From assembly GCA_017512725.1 (NCBI GenBank), contig JAFWEW010000032.1, positions 186,001-250,000 on the forward strand: a DNA stretch of 64,000 bases, in the 5' to 3' direction. This document shows positions 16,090 through 23,249 of the stretch, in pieces. Under the pieces are notes generated by a model. The model was given only the letters and a program-made list of their open reading frames with translations, had not been told where the DNA came from and ran no database searches. Origin of the DNA: Solobacterium sp. (GTDB lineage Bacteria; Bacillota_I; Bacilli_A; Erysipelotrichales; Erysipelotrichaceae). Within the stretch, counting starts at the first letter, position 1. Each line of letters begins with the position of its first letter. Both the position numbers and the translations under genes were made by a program.

Positions 16090-16317
16090 AACAGTCGAAA
16101 TCTGAGAAGAAGACAAGTAGTGGATCTGCTTCTGTTCTATAGAGAAAAGACGGCTGGTGAAAGTCTTTGGGGGAACGGTCCATGAAGCTGCTTCGGAGAG
16201 CGCCCAATCCGCGCCGCATGCCAGCGTTATCGGCTGAATTAAGTGCGTATTTCAATGAGATACGAAACAGGATGGTACCGCGTGAAGAACGTTCCTGCAT
16301 GTGATGCAGGTTTTTTT
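16090..16317 (+). promoter_or_regulatory. Alanine T-box leader of alaS
   Basis: The universal T-box TGGTACCGCG lies at 16273-16282 inside AACAGGATGGTACCGCG. The AGGA before it can pair with TTCCT at 16292 to make the antiterminator, in competition with the terminator. The TGGT would pair with the ACCA end of uncharged tRNA-Ala, whose discriminator base is A. A GCT (Ala) in ATGAAGCTGC near 16180 is a plausible specifier. TATGAT at 16084-16089 is a possible -10 box. Low alanine charging would thus raise alaS expression. Confidence 0.92.
16294..16317 (+). terminator. Regulated terminator of the alaS T-box
   Basis: CCTGCAT / ATGCAGG, a perfect seven-pair stem with loop GTG, followed by seven Ts. 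It is the alternative fold to the T-box antiterminator. Confidence 0.92.
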
Positions 16318-16333
16318 ATTGGAGGAGAATGCA

Positions 16334-18976
16334 ATGACAGAACAAAAACAGCTGACCGGCAATCAGGTAAGACAGATGTTCCTCGACTTCTTTCAGTCGA
16401 AGGGCTCCATGGTGGAACCGGGCGCAAGCCTGATTCCGCACAATGATCCGACACTTCTCTGGATCAATGCGGGCGTATCGGCCCTGAAGAAGTATTTTGA
16501 CGGAACGGAGAAACCCAAGTGCAACCGCATCTGCAACGCCCAGAAGTCGATCCGTACCAATGACATTGAGAATGTCGGAAAGACCGCCCGTCACCATACG
16601 TTCTTTGAAATGCTCGGAAACTTTTCGATCGGTGATTATTTTAAACAGGAAGCGATTCCCTGGGCATGGGAATTCCTGACGAGTCCGGAATGGGTCGGTT
16701 TTGACCCGAAGCGGATGTATGTCACCGTCTATCCGGATGATGAAGAGGCATATAACCTCTGGATCAAGGTCGGCATGGATCCGTCCCATATCCGCAAGAC
16801 CGAAGACAACTTCTGGGAGATCGGAAGAGGACCTGGCGGACCGGACACCGAACTGTATTATGACCGCGGACCGGAATATGATCCGCAGGGACTTGGTGAA
16901 AAGCTGTTTTTTGAAGATATTGAAAACGACCGGTACATCGAAGTCTGGAACGTCGTATTCTCCCAGTATGACTGCCGTCCCGATGAGATGCCGCGCAGTG
17001 AATACAAGGAACTGCCGCACAAGAACATCGATACCGGCATGGGCCTGGAACGTCTGGTCGCACTGATCCAGAACGGAGAGACCAACTTTGATACCGATCT
17101 CTTCCTTCCGATCATTCGTGCTACCGAAGCCTATGCCAAGCATCCGTATTCCGAGCGGGAATACAAGATGGCTTACCGTGTCATCGCGGACCATATCCGT
17201 ACGGTTACCTTTGCGATCGCAGACGGAGCGATGTTCTCCAATGAAGGCCGCGGCTACGTTCTGCGCCGTGTCCTGAGAAGAGCCGTACGCTATGGAATCA
17301 AACTTGGCATCGAAGGTGCCTTCATGTATAAGCTGGTACAGGTTGTCGCTGACATCATGCAGGATTACTATCCGTACCTGCAGGAGAAAGTGGAACTGGT
17401 TTCCCGCCTCGTCAAGCAGGAGGAAGAAAGCTTCCACCGGACTCTTGCCAACGGCGAGAACCTGCTCAACGAACAGCTGAAGCTCCATGAGGCAGAAAAG
17501 GTACTGCCTGGTGAAGTCGTATTCCGTCTTTACGATACCTACGGTTTCCCGAAAGAACTCACGGCCGAGATCGCAGAAGATGCCGGCTACACCGTCGATA
17601 TGGAAGGCTTTGACCGTGAAATGGCTGAACAGGTACGTCGCGCAAAGGAAGCCAGAGGCAGTGAACAGTCCATGCATGGCCAGTCGGCAGATCTGATGGA
17701 CTTCGAAGAACCTTCCGAGTTTACCGGCTATACCGATACGAGTTCCGTCGGAACCGTTCTTGCGATGTTCAAGGACGGTGTACGGGTAAAGGAACTGACC
17801 GATACCGGTGATGTTATTCTCTCAAAGACCTGCTTCTATGCGGAATCCGGCGGACAGTGTGCCGATACCGGAATTCTTGAAGGAGAAGGTTTCAAGGCAG
17901 AGGTAACGGATGTCAAGAAGGCACCGCACCATCAGCCGCTCCATCATATTGAGATCAAGGAAGGCTGCCTGAAGGAAGGCGATACCGTAACCGGTATCTA
18001 TAATCTGGCAAACCGCCAGCGGACCCGTGCCAACCACAGTTCTCTGCATCTTCTGCAGAGTGCGCTGCGTACGGTACTTGGCGATCATGTTGCCCAGGCC
18101 GGTTCCTACAACTGCCCGGACTATGCCCGTTTTGACTTCAACCATTATGAGAAAGTCAGCGACGAACAGCTGAAGGAAATTGAACGTCTGGTCAACCAGA
18201 TGATCCAGTCGGATGTGGAAGTAGTAACTGAAGTGCTTCCGATCGAAGAGGCGAAGAAAACCGGTGCGATCGCTCTGTTCGATGAAAAATACGGAGACAG
18301 TGTCCGTGTTGTATCGATGGGGGATTTCTCCAAGGAATTCTGCGGCGGTACACATGTTTCGAATACCGGCAGTCTCGGTGTCTTCAAGATCGTCAGCGAG
18401 GAATCCATCGGTTCCGGTGTGCGCCGTATCACCAGCATCACTAAGATGGATGCCTATGAGGCATTCCGCTCAGAAGAAGAATATCTGATGCAGACGGCGG
18501 CTCTGATGCGCCTGAAGAATTTCCAGGGTCTGCAGGAAAAGATCGAAGCATTATTGGAAGAAAACGCTTCTCTTAAGAAAGAAATCGCGGAATCCAAGCA
18601 GAAGGCACTTGCGGCCAATGCCGGAGAACAGGTCAGCAAGGCTGAAACCATCAACGGTCTTTCGGTTCTGATCGTAAAGGCAGACGGTATGGAAACCGGA
18701 GCGATGAAGGGCTATGCCGAAACCCTGCGCAACAAGCTTACAGATGGCCTTGTCTTTGTAAGCAATGTGAACGGCGACAAGATCACCTTCGTATGCGCTG
18801 CTTCCAAGGCGGCCATTGAGAAGGGGCTCAAAGCCGGCGATCTCGTCAAGGCGGCGGCACAGCTGTGTGGCGGCAACGGCGGCGGACGCCCGGATATGGC
18901 CCAGGCCGGCGGCAAGGACATCACTGCTGCAGACAAAGCGCTGGAAGAAGTCCGCAGCCGGATCACAAATGCCTGA
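16334..18976 (+). CDS. alaS: Alanyl-tRNA synthetase
   Basis: An 880-residue class II synthetase of normal length. ATG 16334 has GGAGGAG seven bases upstream; the frame opens earlier, inside the T-box terminator. The catalytic core has NDPTLLWINAGVSALKKYF and KTARHHTFFEMLGNFSIGDYF. The editing domain has HSSLHLLQSALR (HxxxH) and FCGGTHVSNTG (CxxxH), which bind zinc and clear Ser/Gly-tRNA-Ala. The C-Ala oligomerization domain ends the protein with the GGGRPDMAQAGG loop. It is the first gene of the alaS-ireB-ruvX cluster found in many Bacillota. Confidence 0.97.
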   Translation: MTEQKQLTGNQVRQMFLDFFQSKGSMVEPGASLIPHNDPTLLWINAGVSALKKYFDGTEKPKCNRICNAQKSIRTNDIENVGKTARHHTFFEMLGNFSIGDYFKQEAIPWAWEFLTSPEWVGFDPKRMYVTVYPDDEEAYNLWIKVGMDPSHIRKTEDNFWEIGRGPGGPDTELYYDRGPEYDPQGLGEKLFFEDIENDRYIEVWNVVFSQYDCRPDEMPRSEYKELPHKNIDTGMGLERLVALIQNGETNFDTDLFLPIIRATEAYAKHPYSEREYKMAYRVIADHIRTVTFAIADGAMFSNEGRGYVLRRVLRRAVRYGIKLGIEGAFMYKLVQVVADIMQDYYPYLQEKVELVSRLVKQEEESFHRTLANGENLLNEQLKLHEAEKVLPGEVVFRLYDTYGFPKELTAEIAEDAGYTVDMEGFDREMAEQVRRAKEARGSEQSMHGQSADLMDFEEPSEFTGYTDTSSVGTVLAMFKDGVRVKELTDTGDVILSKTCFYAESGGQCADTGILEGEGFKAEVTDVKKAPHHQPLHHIEIKEGCLKEGDTVTGIYNLANRQRTRANHSSLHLLQSALRTVLGDHVAQAGSYNCPDYARFDFNHYEKVSDEQLKEIERLVNQMIQSDVEVVTEVLPIEEAKKTGAIALFDEKYGDSVRVVSMGDFSKEFCGGTHVSNTGSLGVFKIVSEESIGSGVRRITSITKMDAYEAFRSEEEYLMQTAALMRLKNFQGLQEKIEALLEENASLKKEIAESKQKALAANAGEQVSKAETINGLSVLIVKADGMETGAMKGYAETLRNKLTDGLVFVSNVNGDKITFVCAASKAAIEKGLKAGDLVKAAAQLCGGNGGGRPDMAQAGGKDITAADKALEEVRSRITNA

Positions 18977-19036
18977 TTCCTTTCTACACTTTTGAATAAA
19001 TTAAGATAGAATAGTTAATAGAAGTGGAGGTGTCCC

Positions 19037-19306
19037 ATGAGTAATATTGATATTTCACCGACAGTAAGTTTTGACGCTGATCATATTCGCCGTGAAAACA
19101 TACGGCAGGTGCTGATGCTGGTGCGTTCTGCACTGGAGGAGCGCGGCTATAATGCGATCAATCAGCTTGCGGGGTACCTGATTTCCAATGATCCGGCTTA
19201 CATTTCTTCCCATAAGAATGCACGCTCGATCATTCAGTCGGTAGAACGGCATGAGATCATTGAAGAGCTTGTCCGCTTCTATCTGGAAGAGAACAACGAA
19301 GAATGA
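19037..19306 (+). CDS. ireB: IreB family regulatory phosphoprotein (UPF0297)
   Basis: An 89-residue protein, the family's normal size. ALEERGYNAINQLAGYLISNDPAYISSHKNAR is the conserved core, cited here in the stretch 19132-19230. In Enterococcus, IreB is phosphorylated by the PASTA kinase IreK and influences cephalosporin resistance. SD GGAGGTG lies seven bases upstream. The stop overlaps the ruvX start as ATGA, and the alaS-ireB-ruvX-DUF1292-mltG order is a well-known conserved cluster, which strengthens all five assignments. Confidence 0.93.
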   Translation: MSNIDISPTVSFDADHIRRENIRQVLMLVRSALEERGYNAINQLAGYLISNDPAYISSHKNARSIIQSVERHEIIEELVRFYLEENNEE

Positions 19307-19728
19307 TCTATCTCGGCCTTGATCTTGGCAGTGTGACCTGCGGCGTCAGCCACAGTGATACCGGCTTTATCGCAAGTCCGCTTACAACGATCCGCTTCCG
19401 GCCGAATGATTATGATTCTGCCCTGGACCAGCTGCTTGTGCTGATCCAGAAAGAAAAACCGGATCTTATCGTGCTTGGGTGGCCGCTGCTGGAAAACGGC
19501 GACCGCGGGGAACGGGCACAGATCTCGGAAGAATTCGGAAGGGTGCTGGAAGAGGAATCCGGCGTGAAGGTCGTGCTTCAGGATGAACGCAATACGACAA
19601 GTGAATCCGAAGCGATTCTGATCATGGCGGATGTCTCCCGGAAAAAACGCAAAAAAGTAATTGACCGGATGGCAGCCGTTCGGATTCTGCAGTATTATCT
19701 CGACGCAAATCAGGGGAAAGGCGATTAG
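19303..19728 (+). CDS. ruvX: Holliday junction resolvase-like protein YqgF/RuvX
   Basis: A 141-residue RNase H-fold protein. It shows the family blocks YLGLDLGSVTCGVSHSD, VLGWPLLENGDRG and VVLQDERNTTSESEAIL; the acidic residues in these blocks form the nuclease site. The family is linked to pre-16S rRNA 5'-end processing in E. coli and proposed to cut Holliday junctions. It is coupled to ireB by an ATGA overlap. A stem-loop spans its stop codon. Confidence 0.93.
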   Translation: MIYLGLDLGSVTCGVSHSDTGFIASPLTTIRFRPNDYDSALDQLLVLIQKEKPDLIVLGWPLLENGDRGERAQISEEFGRVLEEESGVKVVLQDERNTTSESEAILIMADVSRKKRKKVIDRMAAVRILQYYLDANQGKGD

Positions 19729-19736
19729 TCGCCTTT
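19717..19736 (+). terminator. Stem-loop across the ruvX stop codon
   Basis: AAAGGCGA / TCGCCTTT is a perfect eight-pair stem with loop TTAG (containing the TAG stop) and a partial U-tract CTCTTC. It probably attenuates transcription into the DUF1292 and mltG genes rather than fully stopping it. Confidence 0.5.
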
Positions 19737-19758
19737 CTCTTCATAAAAGGAGGTCTTT

Positions 19759-20004
19759 ATGGATAACCGCCTGATTCTGACCGATGAAACCGGTCAGGAA
19801 ACCGAAATGGAAATCGTTCTCACATTTGATGATGAAGAACATGGCCGCAAATACGTACTGGTCAAATATCCCTCGGAAGAGGAAGAAGATGTATTTGCCT
19901 TTGCCTATGATGATGAGGGGAACCTCGAACCGGTAAGTGACCCGGAAGAGTTTGAGATGTGCCAGGAAGTGCTTGGTGCGTTTGAAGAGGAAAACAATGG
20001 CTAA
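19759..20004 (+). CDS. DUF1292 (YrzB-like) acidic small protein
   Basis: An 81-residue, strongly acidic protein with the DUF1292 pattern: an LTDETGQETEMEIVLTF start, YVLVKYP and a FAYDDEGNLEPVSDPEEFEM block. The function of the family is unknown; it nearly always lies beside ireB and ruvX. SD AAAGGAGG lies seven bases upstream. The stop overlaps the mltG ATG by eight bases. Confidence 0.9.
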   Translation: MDNRLILTDETGQETEMEIVLTFDDEEHGRKYVLVKYPSEEEEDVFAFAYDDEGNLEPVSDPEEFEMCQEVLGAFEEENNG

Positions 20005-21082
20005 GAAGAAACGAAGAAGAAGGAGAAGACTCAGAGTCGGGCGTCTGCTTCTTTTACTGATGATTCCGGTTCTGATTGCAGGCGCAATCCTCTTTTTCAG
20101 TTACCGGAATTCTCTGAAACCGATTCAGAAAGAAAGTGAAGTTGTTACGGTTACGATCCCGGACGGTTCTTCCGTCAAAACGACGGTACAGATCCTGAAG
20201 GATGAAGGTCTGATCCGCAACAAGGACTTTGTATATTTTTATGTGCGTCAGAACAATCTGACGGGCATCAAGTCCGGCACCTATGATCTCGACAAGAGCT
20301 GGGACGTCAAAACGATCTTTGAACATCTCAGTGACAGTTCCAATGCGGCAGTTGACTCCGTCACCGTTACGATCATTGAAGGGGACTGGGCAAAACATGC
20401 GGCCGCAAAGATCGCTGAAGCGACCACGGTTTCCGCGGAAGAGCTTTTGACATTATGGAACGATGAGGAATATCTCCGCTCTCTGATGGAGCGCTATCCG
20501 TTCCTGACCGAAGAGATCTTCAATCCGAATATCCGCTGCCGGCTGGAAGGCTTCCTTGCCCCGAATACCTATGAATTCTATCGGGAGACGGATGCGAAAA
20601 CCGTAACGGAAAAGATTCTCGATCAGCAGCTTCAGGTGTACCAGAAGTACCAGGATGCGATCAATGCGAGTGAATACAGTGTTCATGAGCTGTATACACT
20701 GGCTTCTATCGTTCAGTATGAGGCCGGTAAGCCGGAGGATATGAAAATGATCGCCGGTGTCTTCTACAACCGTCTTGCCATCAATATGGCCCTGCAGTCT
20801 TCGGTAACCGTCTGCTATGCGATGGATGAGGACAAGGGAGAAAACTGGCTTGCGTGTGAAACCAACGCGGATTTCGAGAGCCCGTACAATACCTACAAAT
20901 ATCCGGGACTGCCTCCCGGACCGATCATCAACCCGGGCGAAGAGGCGATTGAAGCGGTCCTGAACCCTACGGACAGTGACTATTACTACTTCATGGCCGA
21001 TGTTGATACCGGTGTGGTCTATTACGGTCGCACGCTTGACGAACACAATGCAAATGTCGCAGCCCATACCAACTACCATTGA
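19997..21082 (+). CDS. mltG: Endolytic murein transglycosylase MltG
   Basis: A 361-residue protein. ATG 19997 follows GAGGAAAA and opens with a very basic cytosolic tail (KKKRRRRRRLR), then one membrane helix (about 13-35), a LysM-like/YceG N-domain and the catalytic domain. YTLASIVQYEAGKPEDM contains the catalytic glutamate, and PYNTYKYPGLPPGPI is the family's conserved late motif. MltG cleaves nascent peptidoglycan glycan chains outside the membrane. It is coupled to DUF1292 upstream and to the NUDIX gene downstream. Confidence 0.94.
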   Translation: MAKKKRRRRRRLRVGRLLLLLMIPVLIAGAILFFSYRNSLKPIQKESEVVTVTIPDGSSVKTTVQILKDEGLIRNKDFVYFYVRQNNLTGIKSGTYDLDKSWDVKTIFEHLSDSSNAAVDSVTVTIIEGDWAKHAAAKIAEATTVSAEELLTLWNDEEYLRSLMERYPFLTEEIFNPNIRCRLEGFLAPNTYEFYRETDAKTVTEKILDQQLQVYQKYQDAINASEYSVHELYTLASIVQYEAGKPEDMKMIAGVFYNRLAINMALQSSVTVCYAMDEDKGENWLACETNADFESPYNTYKYPGLPPGPIINPGEEAIEAVLNPTDSDYYYFMADVDTGVVYYGRTLDEHNANVAAHTNYH

Positions 21083-21540
21083 TGATGGAAAGTACCTGTA
21101 TTTATCTGATTGAAAACGGCCGATGGCTGATGATGTACCGCAATCGCAAACCGGATGACATCAATGAAGGAAAGTGGATCGGGGTCGGCGGGAAAAGCCT
21201 TCCCGGTGAGACTCCCTTAGAGTGCGCGGTTCGGGAATTCCGGGAAGAAACCGGCATGGAACCGAAAGACATGGAGCTGGCCGGCACGGTGGACTTCTGC
21301 TATGACACCCGTGAAACGGAACGCATCCATGTATTCCTTTGTTACGGTGCGGAAGGTGAACTGCGGGAATGCGGGGAAGGAACGTTTGCCTGGATCGAAG
21401 AAAACAAGATTCTGGAACTTCCGCTCTGGGAAGGGGACAAACTCTTTCTGAGGAAGATGATTGACCGGGAAGGGATTCCGTTTCATATGACACTCTTCTA
21501 CGATGACAAAGGCAACCTGCTTAAGGCACAACAGGAATAG
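21082..21540 (+). CDS. NUDIX hydrolase (8-oxo-dGTPase-like)
   Basis: A 152-residue NUDIX protein. The box GGKSLPGETPLECAVREFRE continues to EETGME and satisfies Gx5Ex7REUxEExGU. KWIGVGGK precedes it as in MutT-like enzymes of the 8-oxo-dGTP diphosphatase group. The ATG at 21082 overlaps the mltG stop (TGATG); an in-frame ATG follows directly and TTG lies just before. The substrate is inferred, as NUDIX specificity is hard to read from sequence. Confidence 0.88.
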   Translation: MMESTCIYLIENGRWLMMYRNRKPDDINEGKWIGVGGKSLPGETPLECAVREFREETGMEPKDMELAGTVDFCYDTRETERIHVFLCYGAEGELRECGEGTFAWIEENKILELPLWEGDKLFLRKMIDREGIPFHMTLFYDDKGNLLKAQQE

Positions 21541-21552
21541 GAGACCATTACG

Positions 21553-22179
21553 ATGAACAAACCGATTCTGATTGGCATTGCCGGAGGATCCGCTTCCGGA
21601 AAAACAAGCATTGCGATGAAGATCAAGGATATGTTTTCGGATACGAAATCCGTCCTGATCCTCCGAATGGATGATTACTACAAGGATCAGACACACCTTT
21701 CCATGGAGGAACGCGTTCAGACGAACTACGATCATCCGTTCGCCTTTGACAATGATCTGCTGATCACTCAGCTCAAGGAACTGCTGGCCGGCAGAGCGGT
21801 CGAAAAACCGACCTATGACTTCGTAACGCACAACCGGTCCAATGTCGTAGAACATCTTGAACCGGCGGATGTCATCCTGCTGGAAGGCCTGTTTGTTCTG
21901 GAAAATGAAAATCTGCGGCAGCTGGAAAACATCAAGGTATTTGTCGATACCGAAGCAGACATCCGCTTTATCCGCCGGCTGGTACGCGATGTCAAGGAAC
22001 GCGGTCGTTCTCTGGACAGTGTTGTCAATCAGTATGTGACGACGGTCAGAGTCATGCATTCGACATTTATCGAACCGACCAAGCGGTATGCCGATATCAT
22101 CATTCCGGAAGGCGGTTCCAACACCGTTGCGATCGATCTGCTCGCAACCAAGATCAGCAGTATCATCCGCGGCCAGTAG
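21553..22179 (+). CDS. udk: Uridine kinase
   Basis: A 208-residue P-loop kinase. Walker [15 protein letters not shown] lies at the start, and the lid and substrate blocks [16 protein letters not shown] and [10 protein letters not shown] match bacterial uridine/cytidine kinases. It phosphorylates uridine and cytidine to UMP and CMP in pyrimidine salvage. It follows the NUDIX gene by 12 bases with a weak SD (AGGAGAC). The neighbourhood mltG-udk-greA is common in Bacillota. Confidence 0.95.
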   Translation: MNKPILIGIAGGSASGKTSIAMKIKDMFSDTKSVLILRMDDYYKDQTHLSMEERVQTNYDHPFAFDNDLLITQLKELLAGRAVEKPTYDFVTHNRSNVVEHLEPADVILLEGLFVLENENLRQLENIKVFVDTEADIRFIRRLVRDVKERGRSLDSVVNQYVTTVRVMHSTFIEPTKRYADIIIPEGGSNTVAIDLLATKISSIIRGQ

Positions 22180-22220
22180 ACGCTGTATTTAAAAAAGTAG
22201 ATTCTCTTGAATCGAGAAGC

Positions 22221-22226
22221 TATAAT
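22221..22226 (+). promoter_or_regulatory. Possible -10 box for greA
   Basis: A perfect TATAAT 28 bases before the greA ATG. The hexamer 17 bases upstream is TAGATT, only a partial -35. An inverted repeat ATTCTCTTGAATCGAGAA spans the spacer. Confidence 0.45.
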
Positions 22227-22254
22227 GTAGGACGGGAAAAACAAAGGAGAAACC

Positions 22255-22722
22255 ATGGCAGAGAATAAGATCTATTTGACAGAAGACGGCTTGAAGAAGC
22301 TGCAGGAAGAATACCATAACCTCGTGCATGTCGAGCGTGAAGTTGTAAAAGCGGAACTGAAGGAAGCCCGTTCCCTCGGTGACCTTTCGGAAAACGCGGA
22401 CTATGACGCTGCCCGTGAAAAGCAGGCACAGGTTGAACACCGGATCTCCGAACTGGAAGAAATGCTCAAGAACTATGAGATCATCGATACCAAGTCCGGA
22501 TCCAAGGTCGTTCAGATCGGTTCGACCGTCCGTCTGCAGTTTGAAGATACCAAGGAAGAAGCGGAATACCGGATCGTCGGTACAACCGAAGCAGATCCGC
22601 TTGCCGGTCTGATTTCCAACGAAGCACCGCTGGCTAAGGCAATTCTGGATAAGAAAGCCGGTCAGACCGTTGATGTTCATGCCAAAAAGCCTTACAAGGT
22701 TATGATCATCAAAATCAAATAA
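22255..22722 (+). CDS. greA: Transcription elongation factor GreA
   Basis: A 155-residue protein of standard length. The N-terminal antiparallel coiled coil begins YLTEDGLKKLQEEYHNL and carries the tip acidic motif in DLSENADYDAA; the C-terminal FKBP-like domain has VVQIGSTVRLQ and APLAKAILDKKAGQTV. GreA stimulates RNA polymerase to cleave backtracked transcripts. SD AAAGGAGA lies seven bases upstream. It ends 25 bases before a hairpin that also covers the comEA start. Confidence 0.96.
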   Translation: MAENKIYLTEDGLKKLQEEYHNLVHVEREVVKAELKEARSLGDLSENADYDAAREKQAQVEHRISELEEMLKNYEIIDTKSGSKVVQIGSTVRLQFEDTKEEAEYRIVGTTEADPLAGLISNEAPLAKAILDKKAGQTVDVHAKKPYKVMIIKIK

Positions 22723-22747
22723 CAGGGAAGTTTAACGATTCATTACT

Positions 22748-22795
22748 AAAAGATAAGCAGGAGGGTTCTCTTATGAGACAGCTGCTTATCTTTTT
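22748..22795 (+). terminator. greA terminator-like hairpin enclosing the comEA SD and start
   Basis: GATAAGCAG (22752-22760) and CTGCTTATC (22782-22790) form a perfect nine-pair stem followed by TTTTT; with AAAA upstream the pairing extends to 13. The 21-base loop contains the GGAGG of comEA and its ATG at 22773, and a nested TCTC / GAGA hairpin puts the ATG in a four-base loop. The fold would both terminate greA transcripts and hide the comEA start. Confidence 0.8.
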
Positions 22796-23249
22796 CTGTA
22801 TGCTGGCAACAGCATTCTGTCTGGATTTTCGAACGGCAGATCTTGAGACCATTCAGGGAAGTACGATCACGGTTCAGGTAGAAGGAGAGGTTGCCGATCC
22901 CGGCCCGGTTACCGCACATCCGTATGTGACCGTACAGGAAGTACTGGAAGAAGTGGAAGTCCTGCCGGATGCCGATCTTACCGTGCTGAACCCGGATATG
23001 GTACTCAACGATCATGATGTGCTGCGCATTCCCGCAAAAAAGAACGAATCGGAACCCCAGCGGGTTTCCATCAATACCGGTACGGCAGAAGATCTCTCTA
23101 AGCTTCCCGGCATTGGTCCCTCAACTGCAGAGAAGATCATTCTTTACCGTAATGATCACGGCCTGTTCCAGAAAACTGAAGATCTGATGAATGTTAAGGG
23201 AATCGGCAGAACCAGATATGATGCGATCGCGGATCTTATCACGCTTTGA
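22773..23249 (+). CDS. comEA: Competence protein ComEA (DNA receptor)
   Basis: A 158-residue protein. An N-terminal hydrophobic anchor (about 1-18) is followed by an SLBB domain (TVQVEGEVADPGPVTAHPYV) and a C-terminal helix-hairpin-helix pair (SINTGTAEDLSKLPGIGPST and DLMNVKGIGRTRYDAI) that binds DNA. ComEA captures double-stranded DNA outside the membrane for uptake through ComEC. The SD GGAGG and the start codon lie in the loop of a terminator-shaped hairpin. It overlaps comEC by 32 bases. Confidence 0.94.
   Translation: MRQLLIFFCMLATAFCLDFRTADLETIQGSTITVQVEGEVADPGPVTAHPYVTVQEVLEEVEVLPDADLTVLNPDMVLNDHDVLRIPAKKNESEPQRVSINTGTAEDLSKLPGIGPSTAEKIILYRNDHGLFQKTEDLMNVKGIGRTRYDAIADLITL

Noticed and set aside
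15959-16090. A T-box or other riboswitch for the minus-strand ABC operon
   Set aside because: A good promoter lies about 35 bases before the start, leaving no room for such a leader; the T-box found nearby reads in the other direction, toward alaS.
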